Source: an uncultured Rhizobiaceae group bacterium (GTDB taxonomy: Bacteria; Pseudomonadota; Alphaproteobacteria; Rhizobiales; Rhizobiaceae). Taken from it: a stretch of DNA of 7,796 nucleotides. Positions 1-6,097 of this stretch are shown here, piece by piece (positions within the stretch are counted from its first letter, which is position 1; every line of letters starts with the position of its first letter). Where the stretch lies: positions 1 through 7,796 of the forward strand of contig CALHHQ010000383.1 of NCBI GenBank assembly GCA_938030645.1, written 5' to 3'. A model generated the notes under the pieces. It worked only from the letters and a program-made list of their open reading frames with translations. It ran no database searches and had not been told where the DNA came from. The translations under genes were made by a program, and so were the position numbers.

Positions 1-80
1 AGCGGAATCGCCTGCCCCAACGGTGGTGTATAATTCGGGTCGCGCAATTGTTGCGGCGTGCCCAGAGAAGAATTCGACAT
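1..80 (-). CDS. N-terminus of a gene running off the left edge, possibly an NCS2 nucleobase permease
   Basis: The minus strand is open from an ATG at 80-78 to the window edge, giving 26 codons plus two bases. A good Shine-Dalgarno, AAGGGAG on the minus strand at 92-86, sits five bases before the ATG and makes this a credible gene start. The peptide begins MSNSSLGTPQQLRDPNY and continues TPPLGQAIP, with a likely Leu next. The 'PPLGQAIPL' segment resembles what precedes the first membrane helix of NCS2 uracil/xanthine permeases, which often continue GLQHVLAMF. That identification is from memory of the family and rests on very few residues, so the product is tentative while the existence of the start is well supported. 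The gene diverges from the exonuclease III gene across about 200 bp. Confidence 0.5.
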   Translation of the reverse strand, partial: MSNSSLGTPQQLRDPNYTPPLGQAIP

Positions 81-178
81 GATAGCTCCCTTGCATGTCT
101 TCAAAGTGAGCCGAAATCATTTCCAGCCCCATAAACGAAACGCTTATGCAACAAAAAAGCCCTAGACACAAAGTTGCC

Positions 179-207
179 ATAATTCGCAAGCCCCAGCATG
201 TGGACAA
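179..207 (-). promoter_or_regulatory. Weak candidate sigma-70-type promoter for the leftward gene
   Basis: On the minus strand TTGTCC (207-202) is followed after 17 bases by AATTAT (184-179). Each hexamer matches the housekeeping consensus at four of six positions, and the spacing is ideal. It would give an untranslated leader of roughly 90 bases before the ATG at 80. Matches of this quality occur by chance, so this is only a candidate. No comparable pair was found for the rightward exonuclease gene in the same gap. Confidence 0.2.
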
Positions 208-280
208 CCCTGCTTTGGCGCGTGGCATTGGCGGTCAGGTCAGATAGTTTAAATCATCGCTCCAACCGGAAATAATCGTC

Positions 281-1066
281 GTGAAAATTGCAAGCTGGAA
301 CATCAATGGCATAAAGGCCCGTCACGACGTGCTGATTGAATGGTTGAAGCAAGCTTCACCCGACATTGCTTGTTTACAGGAAATCAAATCAGTCGACGAA
401 GCCTTTCCAGCAAGTGAAATCGAAGCTCTTGGCTACAATGTAGAAACCCACGGTCAAAAGGGATTCAACGGCGTTGCCATTCTGTCTCGCCTGCCCTTTG
501 ACGAAGTCAATCGCCGCCTACCCGGCGACGATGAAGACGAGCTCGCCCGTTTCATGGAAGGCGTGTTTACAGTTGGTGACAAAGCGTTGCGGGTGGTGTC
601 TCTCTATCTGCCGAACGGCAATCCAGTCGATGACCCGCGTAAATTTGATTACAAGCTAAAATGGATGGACCGTCTCCACGCGTGGTCAAAAGATCGCTTG
701 CAACTGGAAGAGCCACTCATCTTAGCGGGCGACTATAATGTGATCCCACAACCGGAGGATTGCTGGAACCCGAAAGTCTGGGAAGGAGATGCTCTCTTCT
801 GCGAAGAAACCCGCACGCGATTTGAAGCCTTAAAAAACCTCGGGTTTACGGAAGCCCTGCGCGCCTCAACCAAAGACGCAGGCATATATACGTTTTGGGA
901 TTACCAAGCAGGCGCTTGGCCCAAGAACCACGGCATCCGTATCGATCATCTGCTGCTATCAGCAGAGGCCGCCGACATGATGGTGGGCTGCGAAGTGGAC
1001 AAATACGTCCGCGATTGGGAAAAGCCATCAGACCACGTGCCGATTTGGACCGAAATCTCAATATAA
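281..1066 (+). CDS. xthA: Exodeoxyribonuclease III (AP endonuclease, XthA family)
   Basis: This 261-residue protein belongs to the exonuclease III/APE1 branch of the endonuclease/exonuclease/phosphatase fold. Family members are cytoplasmic Mg-dependent enzymes of base-excision repair that incise 5' to abasic sites and trim blocked 3' ends. The expected catalytic residues are all visible: Asn7 in SWNINGIK, Glu34 in LQEIK, Tyr109 in SLYLPNG, Asp151 and Asn153 in LAGDYNV, Asp222 in IRIDHLL, and the closing Asp251-His252 in PSDHVP. Length is normal for the family (about 260-270). The start is GTG at 281, because the conserved KIASWNINGIK begins immediately after it. The ribosome site is weak (GGAAA about ten bases upstream), which together with GTG suggests modest translation. 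It diverges from the partial gene at 1-80. No clear terminator follows it before the outer-membrane gene. Confidence 0.96.
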   Translation: MKIASWNINGIKARHDVLIEWLKQASPDIACLQEIKSVDEAFPASEIEALGYNVETHGQKGFNGVAILSRLPFDEVNRRLPGDDEDELARFMEGVFTVGDKALRVVSLYLPNGNPVDDPRKFDYKLKWMDRLHAWSKDRLQLEEPLILAGDYNVIPQPEDCWNPKVWEGDALFCEETRTRFEALKNLGFTEALRASTKDAGIYTFWDYQAGAWPKNHGIRIDHLLLSAEAADMMVGCEVDKYVRDWEKPSDHVPIWTEISI

Positions 1067-1205
1067 GGTTTGCTTATTCTCCTGGTCGTTTAACGGCTAT
1101 TTTGAGGGTGAACGGCGCCAATTGTGGCGAAATCAAAAGCCCTGCTCAATTTACAATTCAATATGCAATGATGTTTGAGTGACGCGGACAAATTCTGCCC
1201 ACCTC

Positions 1206-1265
1206 CTCCTGAAATAGTTTGCATCGAACCCGGCACATCCTTGTCGTGTCCTTGAAAAGCAGGAG
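1206..1265 (+). promoter_or_regulatory. Possible leader pairing that hides the ribosome site of the outer-membrane gene
   Basis: The ribosome site of the following gene is AGGAG at 1261-1265, eight bases before the ATG. CAGGAG (1260-1265) is perfectly complementary to CTCCTG at 1206-1211, within a run (CACCTCCTCCTG, 1200-1211) that itself looks like the 16S rRNA anti-Shine-Dalgarno. The pairing is only six base pairs with a 48-base loop, so it is weak alone. Outer-membrane protein mRNAs are often regulated at this level, which is the only reason to note it. The rest of the 1067-1273 gap shows a small hairpin (CGCCA/TGGCG, 1116-1129) with no T run after it, and no convincing promoter. Confidence 0.2.
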
Positions 1266-1273
1266 ACTTTCTA

Positions 1274-1999
1274 ATGCTGAAAAGAACCATACTCGTTGCA
1301 AGCACATGCGCTTTGCTGATCAGCGCATCATTCTACCCAGCCCGTGCAGCAGATGCCGTCTTAGAAGAAGACCCTGCTCCACCCGAACCGACACTGGAAG
1401 CGCCAGTGTCAGACCAGAACTGGTATATCGCGGCCCGCATCGGCGCTGCATTTGCCGAAGACACCCAGTTCAGTACGCTTGGGACAACCGTGGATACGGA
1501 GTTTGACCCGGGCTACAATCTGGCCCTTGCTGTCGGTCATACTTTTAGAACTGAATCTCCCCTCTCATTCCGTGCGGAAGCTGAACTTGGTTACATGGTT
1601 CTGGAAGCAGACCAACACCAGGTTGCAGGCCTTGGAACATTTTCTGGCGGCGCAGCAACGGGTGAGGCTTCCGCCATTATCGGCCTTGCAAACGGCTATC
1701 TGGATTATGAGTTGGGCGCACTAACTCCATTCGTGAGCGCGGGCGTTGGTTATGCCAATCTCGATCTCGACAATTTTGGGACAACACCCACGGGTCAAGT
1801 TCTTGATACAGATGAGGATGGTGTGGCGTGGCAAGTTGGTGTCGGCACAGCCTATGCCGTGTCTGATACATTGAACATTGATCTCGGCTATCGGTATTCA
1901 GGCATTGAAGATGTGAACGTCACAGCAAATGACGGCACGTCCTCCGATCTCGATTTCCGCAATCATCAAGTGACTATCGGCATTAGAAAAGCATTCTAG
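1274..1999 (+). CDS. Outer-membrane beta-barrel protein (Omp25/RopB/AopB-like porin-family protein)
   Basis: The 241-residue product starts with a clear Sec signal: a basic MLKR, a hydrophobic core at about residues 5-20, and a likely cut after ARA (residue 25). A short acidic, proline-rich linker follows (about 27-46), then a barrel domain from NWYIAARIG (residue 49) to the end. The barrel shows alternating polar and apolar strands rich in Gly and aromatics, such as GYNLALAVGHTF, SFRAEAELGYM, TPFVSAGVGYANL and TLNIDLGYRYSG. It ends in HQVTIGIRKAF, and a terminal Phe is the usual signal for Bam-mediated insertion. The pattern fits an 8-strand OmpA-like barrel (OMP_b-brl type) as in Brucella Omp25/Omp31 and rhizobial RopB. 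There is no C-terminal peptidoglycan-binding domain. The start is supported by AGGAG eight bases upstream. The ligand or exact role is unknown. It converges on the ExoR-like gene, with a shared terminator between them. Confidence 0.88.
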   Translation: MLKRTILVASTCALLISASFYPARAADAVLEEDPAPPEPTLEAPVSDQNWYIAARIGAAFAEDTQFSTLGTTVDTEFDPGYNLALAVGHTFRTESPLSFRAEAELGYMVLEADQHQVAGLGTFSGGAATGEASAIIGLANGYLDYELGALTPFVSAGVGYANLDLDNFGTTPTGQVLDTDEDGVAWQVGVGTAYAVSDTLNIDLGYRYSGIEDVNVTANDGTSSDLDFRNHQVTIGIRKAF

Positions 2000-2019
2000 T
2001 TGAACCGCCAATTTCAAAC

Positions 2020-2057
2020 AAAAAGGGGGCGAACCGCTAAGGTCCGCCCCTTTTTTT
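2020..2057 (+). terminator. Intrinsic terminator, probably bidirectional, between the barrel gene and exoR-like
   Basis: An A run and G/C-rich arm (AAAAAGGGGGCG, 2020-2031) faces a matching arm, CCGCCCC plus seven T (2044-2057), with ACC/GGT also pairing around a GCTAA loop (2036-2040). There is one bulged G and one mismatch. It begins about 20 bases after the stop of the rightward gene. Because the stem is flanked by A on the left and T on the right, it can also end leftward transcription from the exoR-like gene, whose stop is at 2072. Confidence 0.88.
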
Positions 2058-2071
2058 CGTCTCAGTTCAAA

Positions 2072-2956
2072 TTATTCTGAAACCTGAACCTTATCCGGGT
2101 TCAACTGTTGAGGACCGAAACCAAATGCACGTGTTGGAGATTTCAACCTGTTTGCTAGACGCTTAAACAGTTTCTCTGCTGCATTACGCTCTTCGCTGGT
2201 GGCTTCAGAGAATGCTTCTTTGCGCGCTTTACGAATGCGTCTTTCATCACCGGTTATCGCAGAACCTGCCGCTGCACGCGTGAGATAAACCAGGCCACGA
2301 ACGGGCTTGCGACGAATGCCCTCGCCATAAAACAACATTTCACCCAATTCAGCTTGCGCATCAGGATGGCCTTTTTTAGCAGCCAACCCCAGCCAACGGG
2401 CTGCATTACGCGGTTGCTTCACGCCCAATTTTCCGTGACGGTACAATTTGCCAAGTTGATATTGCGCGACAGGGTCGTGGTACAAAGCAGCAGCGCGATA
2501 AAAGTGATCTTCAGCTCGTCTTGGATCTGATTTCACAGGCGTGCCTTTGATACCCTTCAAAGAATACATGCCCAAGGACACCACGGCATGGGAGACAAGC
2601 CCTCTTTGACTGCGCCGAGGAGCGTGGTCCATAAATTGATCAGCAATCTTCGAATACAGTTTGTAAGCGGCATAGTGATTGCGCTCAACGCCCATACCTG
2701 TTTGCAACATATGCGCCAGCTTCCACTGGGACGCTAAATCATTCATTTCAGCGCCGTGGCGGAATGCGCCAAGTGCATCGGCCATATTGCCTTGTTTCCA
2801 AGCACGAAAACCAAAGCGAAATACACTGCGTGGCTTTTCATCGGGCTTGAAAACTTTTTCAGGATCAAAAGCATGGGACACCGTTCCAGCGCCAAGCAAA
2901 GTGCTCAGCGCCAGCGTGGCAACCACCAGTTTTGAAGTCCGCTTAGGTGTCGGCAT
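2072..2956 (-). CDS. exoR: ExoR-like periplasmic Sel1-repeat protein
   Basis: The 294-residue product has a Sec signal (MPTPKRTSK, a hydrophobic stretch at about 10-25, a likely cut after SHA at residue 29), so it should be periplasmic. The mature part begins FDP and contains FRFGF (46-50), AWKQGN (52-57), IKGTPVKSD (136-144) and TPR-like Sel1 repeats, clearest at about 148-213 (RRAEDHFYRAA, AQYQLGKLY, AARWLGLAAKKGH, AQAELGEMLFYGEG). From memory these match Sinorhizobium ExoR, including FDP after the signal, FRFGF and TPVRSD. In relatives ExoR binds the sensor ExoS/ChvG in the periplasm and keeps the ExoS-ChvI system off, repressing succinoglycan and affecting motility; its turnover by periplasmic proteolysis relieves this. 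This copy is somewhat longer than the roughly 268-residue Sinorhizobium protein, mainly through a basic C-terminal tail. The start overlaps the end of ilvD by 14 bp and has only a weak, distant ribosome site (GGAAAG), so translational coupling is likely. The Sel1 assignment is firm and orthology to ExoR is probable. Confidence 0.8.
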   Translation of the reverse strand: MPTPKRTSKLVVATLALSTLLGAGTVSHAFDPEKVFKPDEKPRSVFRFGFRAWKQGNMADALGAFRHGAEMNDLASQWKLAHMLQTGMGVERNHYAAYKLYSKIADQFMDHAPRRSQRGLVSHAVVSLGMYSLKGIKGTPVKSDPRRAEDHFYRAAALYHDPVAQYQLGKLYRHGKLGVKQPRNAARWLGLAAKKGHPDAQAELGEMLFYGEGIRRKPVRGLVYLTRAAAGSAITGDERRIRKARKEAFSEATSEERNAAEKLFKRLANRLKSPTRAFGFGPQQLNPDKVQVSE

Positions 2957-4667
2957 AAACGTGTTTTTCTTTCCAGCCGCCCGGGTGGGTCACAGCGCCA
3001 TCGCGCGCATTGCCAACCGTTTGAGCAAATTTCCAGATCACGCCGGACGCATAATCCGTCTCGCGTGGTTTCCATTCTTTGCGGCGCGCTTCCAACTCAT
3101 CATCGCTGAGTTGGACATTCATTGTGCCTTCGACCGCGTCGAGTTCAATGATATCGCCATCTTTCAACAGTCCAATAGGTCCGCCAACCGCCGCTTCCGG
3201 CCCAACATGGCCAATGCAGAAACCGCGTGTCGCACCAGAAAAACGTCCATCGGTGATCAAGGCAACCTTGTCGCCCATGCCCTGCCCGTAAAGCGCCGCC
3301 GTTGTGGCCAGCATTTCACGCATTCCAGGGCCACCTTTTGGACCTTCATAACGAATGACGAGGACTTCGCCTTCTTTGTAGTTTTTGTTGCTCACCGCTT
3401 CGAACGCCAGTTCTTCACTGTCAAAGCAACGTGCTGGGCCGGTGAACGTTTGGTTCTCCATGCCAGCCACTTTCACAATCGCACCCTCTGGTGCCAAATT
3501 GCCTTTCAAACCGACGACACCGCCGGTTTTGGTGATTGGATTGGACACCGGATAAACAACATCCTGATCTTCGTTCCAATTCACATAGTCCATGTTTTCG
3601 GCAATTGTGCGGCCAGTCACAGTCATGCACTCACCGTGCAGGAAACCGCCGTCGAGCAGAGTTTTCATGAGGAGCGGAATACCACCCACTTCGAACATAT
3701 CTTTTGCGACATATTTACCACCCGGTTTCAGGTCGGCAATGTAAGGCGTGCGTTTGAAAATCTCAGCCACATCGAACAAATCGAACTTAATACCGATTTC
3801 GTTCGCAATTGCTGGCAGGTGAAGCGCTGCGTTTGTGGAACCGCCAGAAGCGGCAACCACAGTCGCCGCATTTTCCAGCGCTTTCAAAGTCACGATGTCA
3901 CGAGGACGAATATTCTTTTCAATCAGTTCCATGACTTTTTCGCCGGCTGTGTAGCAAAAGCGGTCGCGGATTTCGTAAGGTGCAGGCGCACCCGCTGAAT
4001 ATGGAAGCGCAAGACCAATAGCTTCGGAGACGGTGGCCATTGTGTTGGCTGTGAACTGTGCACCACACGCGCCAGCCGATGGGCAAGCCACCTGCTCTAA
4101 CTCATGCAATTCATCATCAGACATATTGCCAACCGAGTGTTGCCCAACAGCTTCGAACACATCTTGCACTGTTACAGGGCGACCACGGTGATTGCCTGGA
4201 AGAATGGAACCACCATAGATAAAGACGGATGGTACATTCAAACGCACCATCGACATCATCATTCCAGGAAGGGATTTGTCGCAACCAGCAAGGCCCACAA
4301 GCGCATCATAGCAATGCCCGCGCATAGTGAGTTCGACGGTATCAGCAATCACATCACGCGAGACCAATGACGCCTTCATACCTTGGTGACCCATAGCAAT
4401 GCCGTCGGTCACAGTAATTGTTGTGAATTCACGAGGTGTGCCCATCGCGGCAGAGACACCCTTTTTTACGCTCTGCGCCTGACGCATGAGCGAAATGTTA
4501 CAAGGAGCGGCTTCGTTCCAGCAAGTTGCTACACCAACCAAAGGTTGGTTGATCTGCTCTTCCGTCAAACCCATCGCGTAAAGATACGATCTATGAGGAG
4601 CGCGCTGCGGCCCTTTCGTCACATGACGGCTGGGCAAATTGCTCTTGTCTAAAATTTTGTCGCTCAT
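2943..4667 (-). CDS. ilvD: Dihydroxy-acid dehydratase
   Basis: IlvD converts 2,3-dihydroxy-3-methylbutanoate and -pentanoate to the 2-oxoacid precursors of valine/leucine and isoleucine, using an Fe-S cluster and Mg. I start it at the ATG at 4667 (MSDKILDKSNLPS, 574 residues), because AAGGA lies about ten bases upstream; an in-frame ATG at 4715 would add 16 unconserved residues and lacks such a site. Likely cluster ligands are Cys56 (EAAPCNISL), Cys129 (GCDKSLPGMMM, family signature 1) and Cys201 (CPSAGACGAQFTANTM). Asp88 (TVTDGIAMGHQGM), Asp130 and Lys131 fit the Mg site, with the lysine expected to be carbamylated. The second signature ITDGRFSG (471-478) holds the probable catalytic Ser477. 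Edd/sugar-acid dehydratases share the fold, but the N-terminal SRHVTKGPQRAPHRS and the spacing favour IlvD. It is the upstream gene of a pair with exoR-like and diverges from the methyltransferase gene. Confidence 0.96.
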   Translation of the reverse strand: MSDKILDKSNLPSRHVTKGPQRAPHRSYLYAMGLTEEQINQPLVGVATCWNEAAPCNISLMRQAQSVKKGVSAAMGTPREFTTITVTDGIAMGHQGMKASLVSRDVIADTVELTMRGHCYDALVGLAGCDKSLPGMMMSMVRLNVPSVFIYGGSILPGNHRGRPVTVQDVFEAVGQHSVGNMSDDELHELEQVACPSAGACGAQFTANTMATVSEAIGLALPYSAGAPAPYEIRDRFCYTAGEKVMELIEKNIRPRDIVTLKALENAATVVAASGGSTNAALHLPAIANEIGIKFDLFDVAEIFKRTPYIADLKPGGKYVAKDMFEVGGIPLLMKTLLDGGFLHGECMTVTGRTIAENMDYVNWNEDQDVVYPVSNPITKTGGVVGLKGNLAPEGAIVKVAGMENQTFTGPARCFDSEELAFEAVSNKNYKEGEVLVIRYEGPKGGPGMREMLATTAALYGQGMGDKVALITDGRFSGATRGFCIGHVGPEAAVGGPIGLLKDGDIIELDAVEGTMNVQLSDDELEARRKEWKPRETDYASGVIWKFAQTVGNARDGAVTHPGGWKEKHVYADT

Positions 4668-4685
4668 GCGTAGAATATCCTTATA

Positions 4686-4712
4686 CGGTCTGAAGTTTGC
4701 GCAAGCAGACCG
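4686..4712 (-). promoter_or_regulatory. Inverted repeat just upstream of the ilvD ribosome site
   Basis: CGGTCTG (4686-4692) and CAGACCG (4706-4712) form a perfect 7-bp inverted repeat with a 13-base centre containing the palindrome TTGCGCAA (4697-4704). In the ilvD transcript this would be a hairpin ending six bases or fewer before the AAGGA ribosome site; as DNA it could be an operator. There is no T run, so it is not an intrinsic terminator. Whether it works as RNA or as a protein site cannot be told from sequence. Confidence 0.4.
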
Positions 4713-4715
4713 CAA

Positions 4716-4754
4716 TCAACCACCTGCCTCGCTCTGCGCGTGATTTGTGGTTGA
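4716..4754 (-). promoter_or_regulatory. Second inverted repeat in the ilvD upstream region
   Basis: TCAACCAC (4716-4723) and GTGGTTGA (4747-4754) form a perfect 8-bp inverted repeat separated by 23 bases. It lies three bases from the CGGTCTG/CAGACCG repeat, so the ilvD leader could fold two consecutive stem-loops before the ribosome site. No T run follows it in the direction of ilvD. It could instead be a dyad operator for ilvD or for the divergent methyltransferase gene. Confidence 0.35.
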
Positions 4755-4899
4755 AAAACGGCAGTTCTGCCCTGAATTTGTATAGACGAATAGTTCTTAA
4801 ACGTATGTTGCAGAATTGACACAAAACGTGAAATATCCATCACCCTCGACAGTTGATTTGAACCCATGCAAACCTCTGAAAAACCGGAGAACTTGAACC

Positions 4900-5535
4900 A
4901 TGTTGTCGAAAGAAGAAGAGTCTGCCCATTTTTCCAAAGCGTATGGTTTGGAAACGAGCGAAGAAACACGACTGCATTACAAATCATGGGCCAAGACTTA
5001 TGATTTGGAAATCGGTGAACACGGCAAATACGCCCAACCCGCCCGCGCAGCTGAAATGCTGCAGCGCTTTCAACCGAATAAGTCAATTTCTATATTTGAT
5101 GCTGGTTGCGGATCGGGCTTGTCAGGTGAAGCGCTCGTACAATTTGGTTACTCACAGATACACGGCTGCGACTTTTCTGCTGACATGCTGGAAATTGCAA
5201 AAACGAAGTCCATTTACAAGTCGCTCAACTTATCGGACTTGAATGCAGGTCAGTCACATATTCCAAACAGCACTTATGATGCTGTCTGTGCTGTTGGGGT
5301 GTTCTCATTTGGTCATGTTTCACCCGATGCTTGCGATGATCTTCTGCGCATCCTCAAACCCGGTGGCCACTTAATCATCGCATTGAACGAACAGTTTTGG
5401 GAAAAGGGACACCTGCAAATCAAACTCGATCAATTGCAGGTTGATCAGAAAATTGAGATTCTCGCCAAAGAATTTGGCGCCCATCTTCCCCAGCAAAACA
5501 TCATGGGATGGGTGATTGCTGCACAAAAACGGTAA
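4900..5535 (+). CDS. Class I SAM-dependent methyltransferase (METTL27/WBSCR27-like), substrate unknown
   Basis: The 211-residue cytosolic protein has a standard Rossmann methyltransferase core. Motif I is IFDAGCGSGLSG (65-76). The acidic residue ending strand 2, which binds the SAM ribose, is Asp91 in GCDFSADMLEIAK. The motif IV region is YDAVCAVGVFSFGHV (126-140), and LRILKPGGHLIIALNE is the usual post-core strand. The N-terminal YKSWAKTYDLEIGEHGKYAQP resembles the cap of proteins related to human METTL27, which gives a subfamily hint but no substrate. The start is supported by GGAGA nine bases upstream. It is transcribed away from ilvD. The upstream gap has a perfect TTGACA (4816-4821) but no good -10 element at the right distance. 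No hairpin terminator was seen in the short space before the next gene. Confidence 0.88.
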   Translation: MLSKEEESAHFSKAYGLETSEETRLHYKSWAKTYDLEIGEHGKYAQPARAAEMLQRFQPNKSISIFDAGCGSGLSGEALVQFGYSQIHGCDFSADMLEIAKTKSIYKSLNLSDLNAGQSHIPNSTYDAVCAVGVFSFGHVSPDACDDLLRILKPGGHLIIALNEQFWEKGHLQIKLDQLQVDQKIEILAKEFGAHLPQQNIMGWVIAAQKR

Positions 5536-5632
5536 TCACGAGAGGTCAACTTTCACTGATTAAGCGACGTCACACAAAAATTGCCACAAATGGCGACCAC
5601 AACACTGGAAACCGATGCAAAGGAGTCTCCCG

Positions 5633-5905
5633 ATGAAAACCACACTTATGATCACCACAGCCGCAGCGTTGGTGGCTGCTTCGTTCACAGTTGGCCATGC
5701 CGACAACTCCCGTGGAGAACGTGAATTGAAAAAACTGCTGAGCAAACACGATTTTACTGGTGCTCGCGTTAGCCCAAGAGCACGAGAAGCCGCTGGAGAC
5801 CGTTCCATGGCCGTTTTTGACAACCGCGTGGGCATTTGGGAACCTGCTCAATGCTCATTCATCACCCATCGCGGCAAAAGAGCTATGGTTTGCGATTCAA
5901 TTTGA
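5633..5905 (+). CDS. Small secreted two-cysteine protein, copy A (unknown function)
   Basis: The 90-residue protein has a Sec signal (MKTT, a hydrophobic stretch at about 5-20, a likely cut after GHA at residue 23). The mature domain is about 67 residues, rich in Arg/Lys, and I do not recognise the family. Its conserved-looking features are ELKK (31-34), SPRAREAAG (47-55), AVFDNRVG (60-67) and a terminal CSFITHRGKRAMVCD (74-88). The two cysteines, Cys74 and Cys87, are 12 residues apart and probably form a disulfide in the periplasm or outside. I chose the ATG at 5633 because AAGGAG ends eight bases before it; an in-frame ATG at 5615 would add six residues and has no such site. It is a paralog of the gene at 6098-6382, with which it aligns from the ELK motif to the end. 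A terminator follows, so it is probably monocistronic. No promoter was clear. Confidence 0.85.
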   Translation: MKTTLMITTAAALVAASFTVGHADNSRGERELKKLLSKHDFTGARVSPRAREAAGDRSMAVFDNRVGIWEPAQCSFITHRGKRAMVCDSI

Positions 5906-5934
5906 CGTCGTTCTCACCACCAAACCTGCAAACG

Positions 5935-5967
5935 GGCCGTTGCTCTTAAATGCGCAGCGGCCTTTTT
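5935..5967 (+). terminator. Intrinsic terminator after small secreted protein A
   Basis: GGCCGTTGC (5935-5943) pairs with GCAGCGGCC (5954-5962), nine pairs including one G-U, around a 10-base loop, and five T follow (5963-5967). It starts about 30 bases after the stop codon and separates the two paralogous genes into distinct transcripts. Confidence 0.85.
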
Positions 5968-6061
5968 CTTTGGTTTTAGCCTCAAAAGTGTGCGTTTCGT
6001 CACCACGGGAATTCACGAAAGCGGGAGAACACGAGCAATTTGAAATTTCCTCCCCAAATGA

Positions 6062-6081
6062 GGTTTGTCAGACGAAAAACC
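6062..6081 (+). promoter_or_regulatory. Small hairpin just before the ribosome site of small secreted protein B
   Basis: GGTTTGTC (6062-6069) faces GAAAAACC (6074-6081) across an AGAC tetraloop, seven pairs with one mismatch. The AAAGGA ribosome site begins a few bases later, so the hairpin could affect mRNA stability or access. It is short and A/T-rich, and chance is a real possibility. Confidence 0.2.
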
Positions 6082-6097
6082 CTCAAAGGAAAACAAA

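Noticed and set aside
1116..1129. Hairpin CGCCA-ATTG-TGGCG downstream of the exonuclease III gene as its terminator.
   Set aside because: The stem has only five pairs and no T run follows; it is not a convincing intrinsic terminator.
2679..3998. A 439-codon open frame on the plus strand opposite ilvD and the start of the exoR-like gene.
   Set aside because: It is antisense to well-conserved coding sequence, its product is rich in His, Phe and Arg without any recognisable motif, and no ribosome site or domain supports it. It is a codon-usage mirror of ilvD.
4668..4715. ilvD starting at the upstream ATG at 4715 (590 residues).
   Set aside because: The extra 16 residues cross the inverted repeat at 4686-4712, lack a good ribosome site and are not typical of IlvD; the ATG at 4667 has AAGGA at proper spacing.
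4664..4840. A possible 58-codon upstream ORF (MDISRFVSIL...) on the minus strand whose TGA overlaps the ilvD ATG as ATGA, suggesting a coupled leader peptide.
   Set aside because: The only ribosome-site-like bases (GAGGG) are two bases from its ATG, the peptide lacks a run of Ile/Val/Leu codons, and the frame stays open well upstream through antisense of the methyltransferase, so the openness looks accidental.
4816..4844. Perfect TTGACA at 4816-4821 as a promoter for the methyltransferase gene.
   Set aside because: At 16-18 bases downstream the only candidates are CATCAC/ATCACC, poor -10 elements, so I could not support a full promoter.
5995..6020. TTTCGT/ACGAAA inverted repeat upstream of small secreted protein B as an operator.
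   Set aside because: Six-base half-sites 14 bases apart occur readily by chance, and there is no second copy near the paralogous gene.
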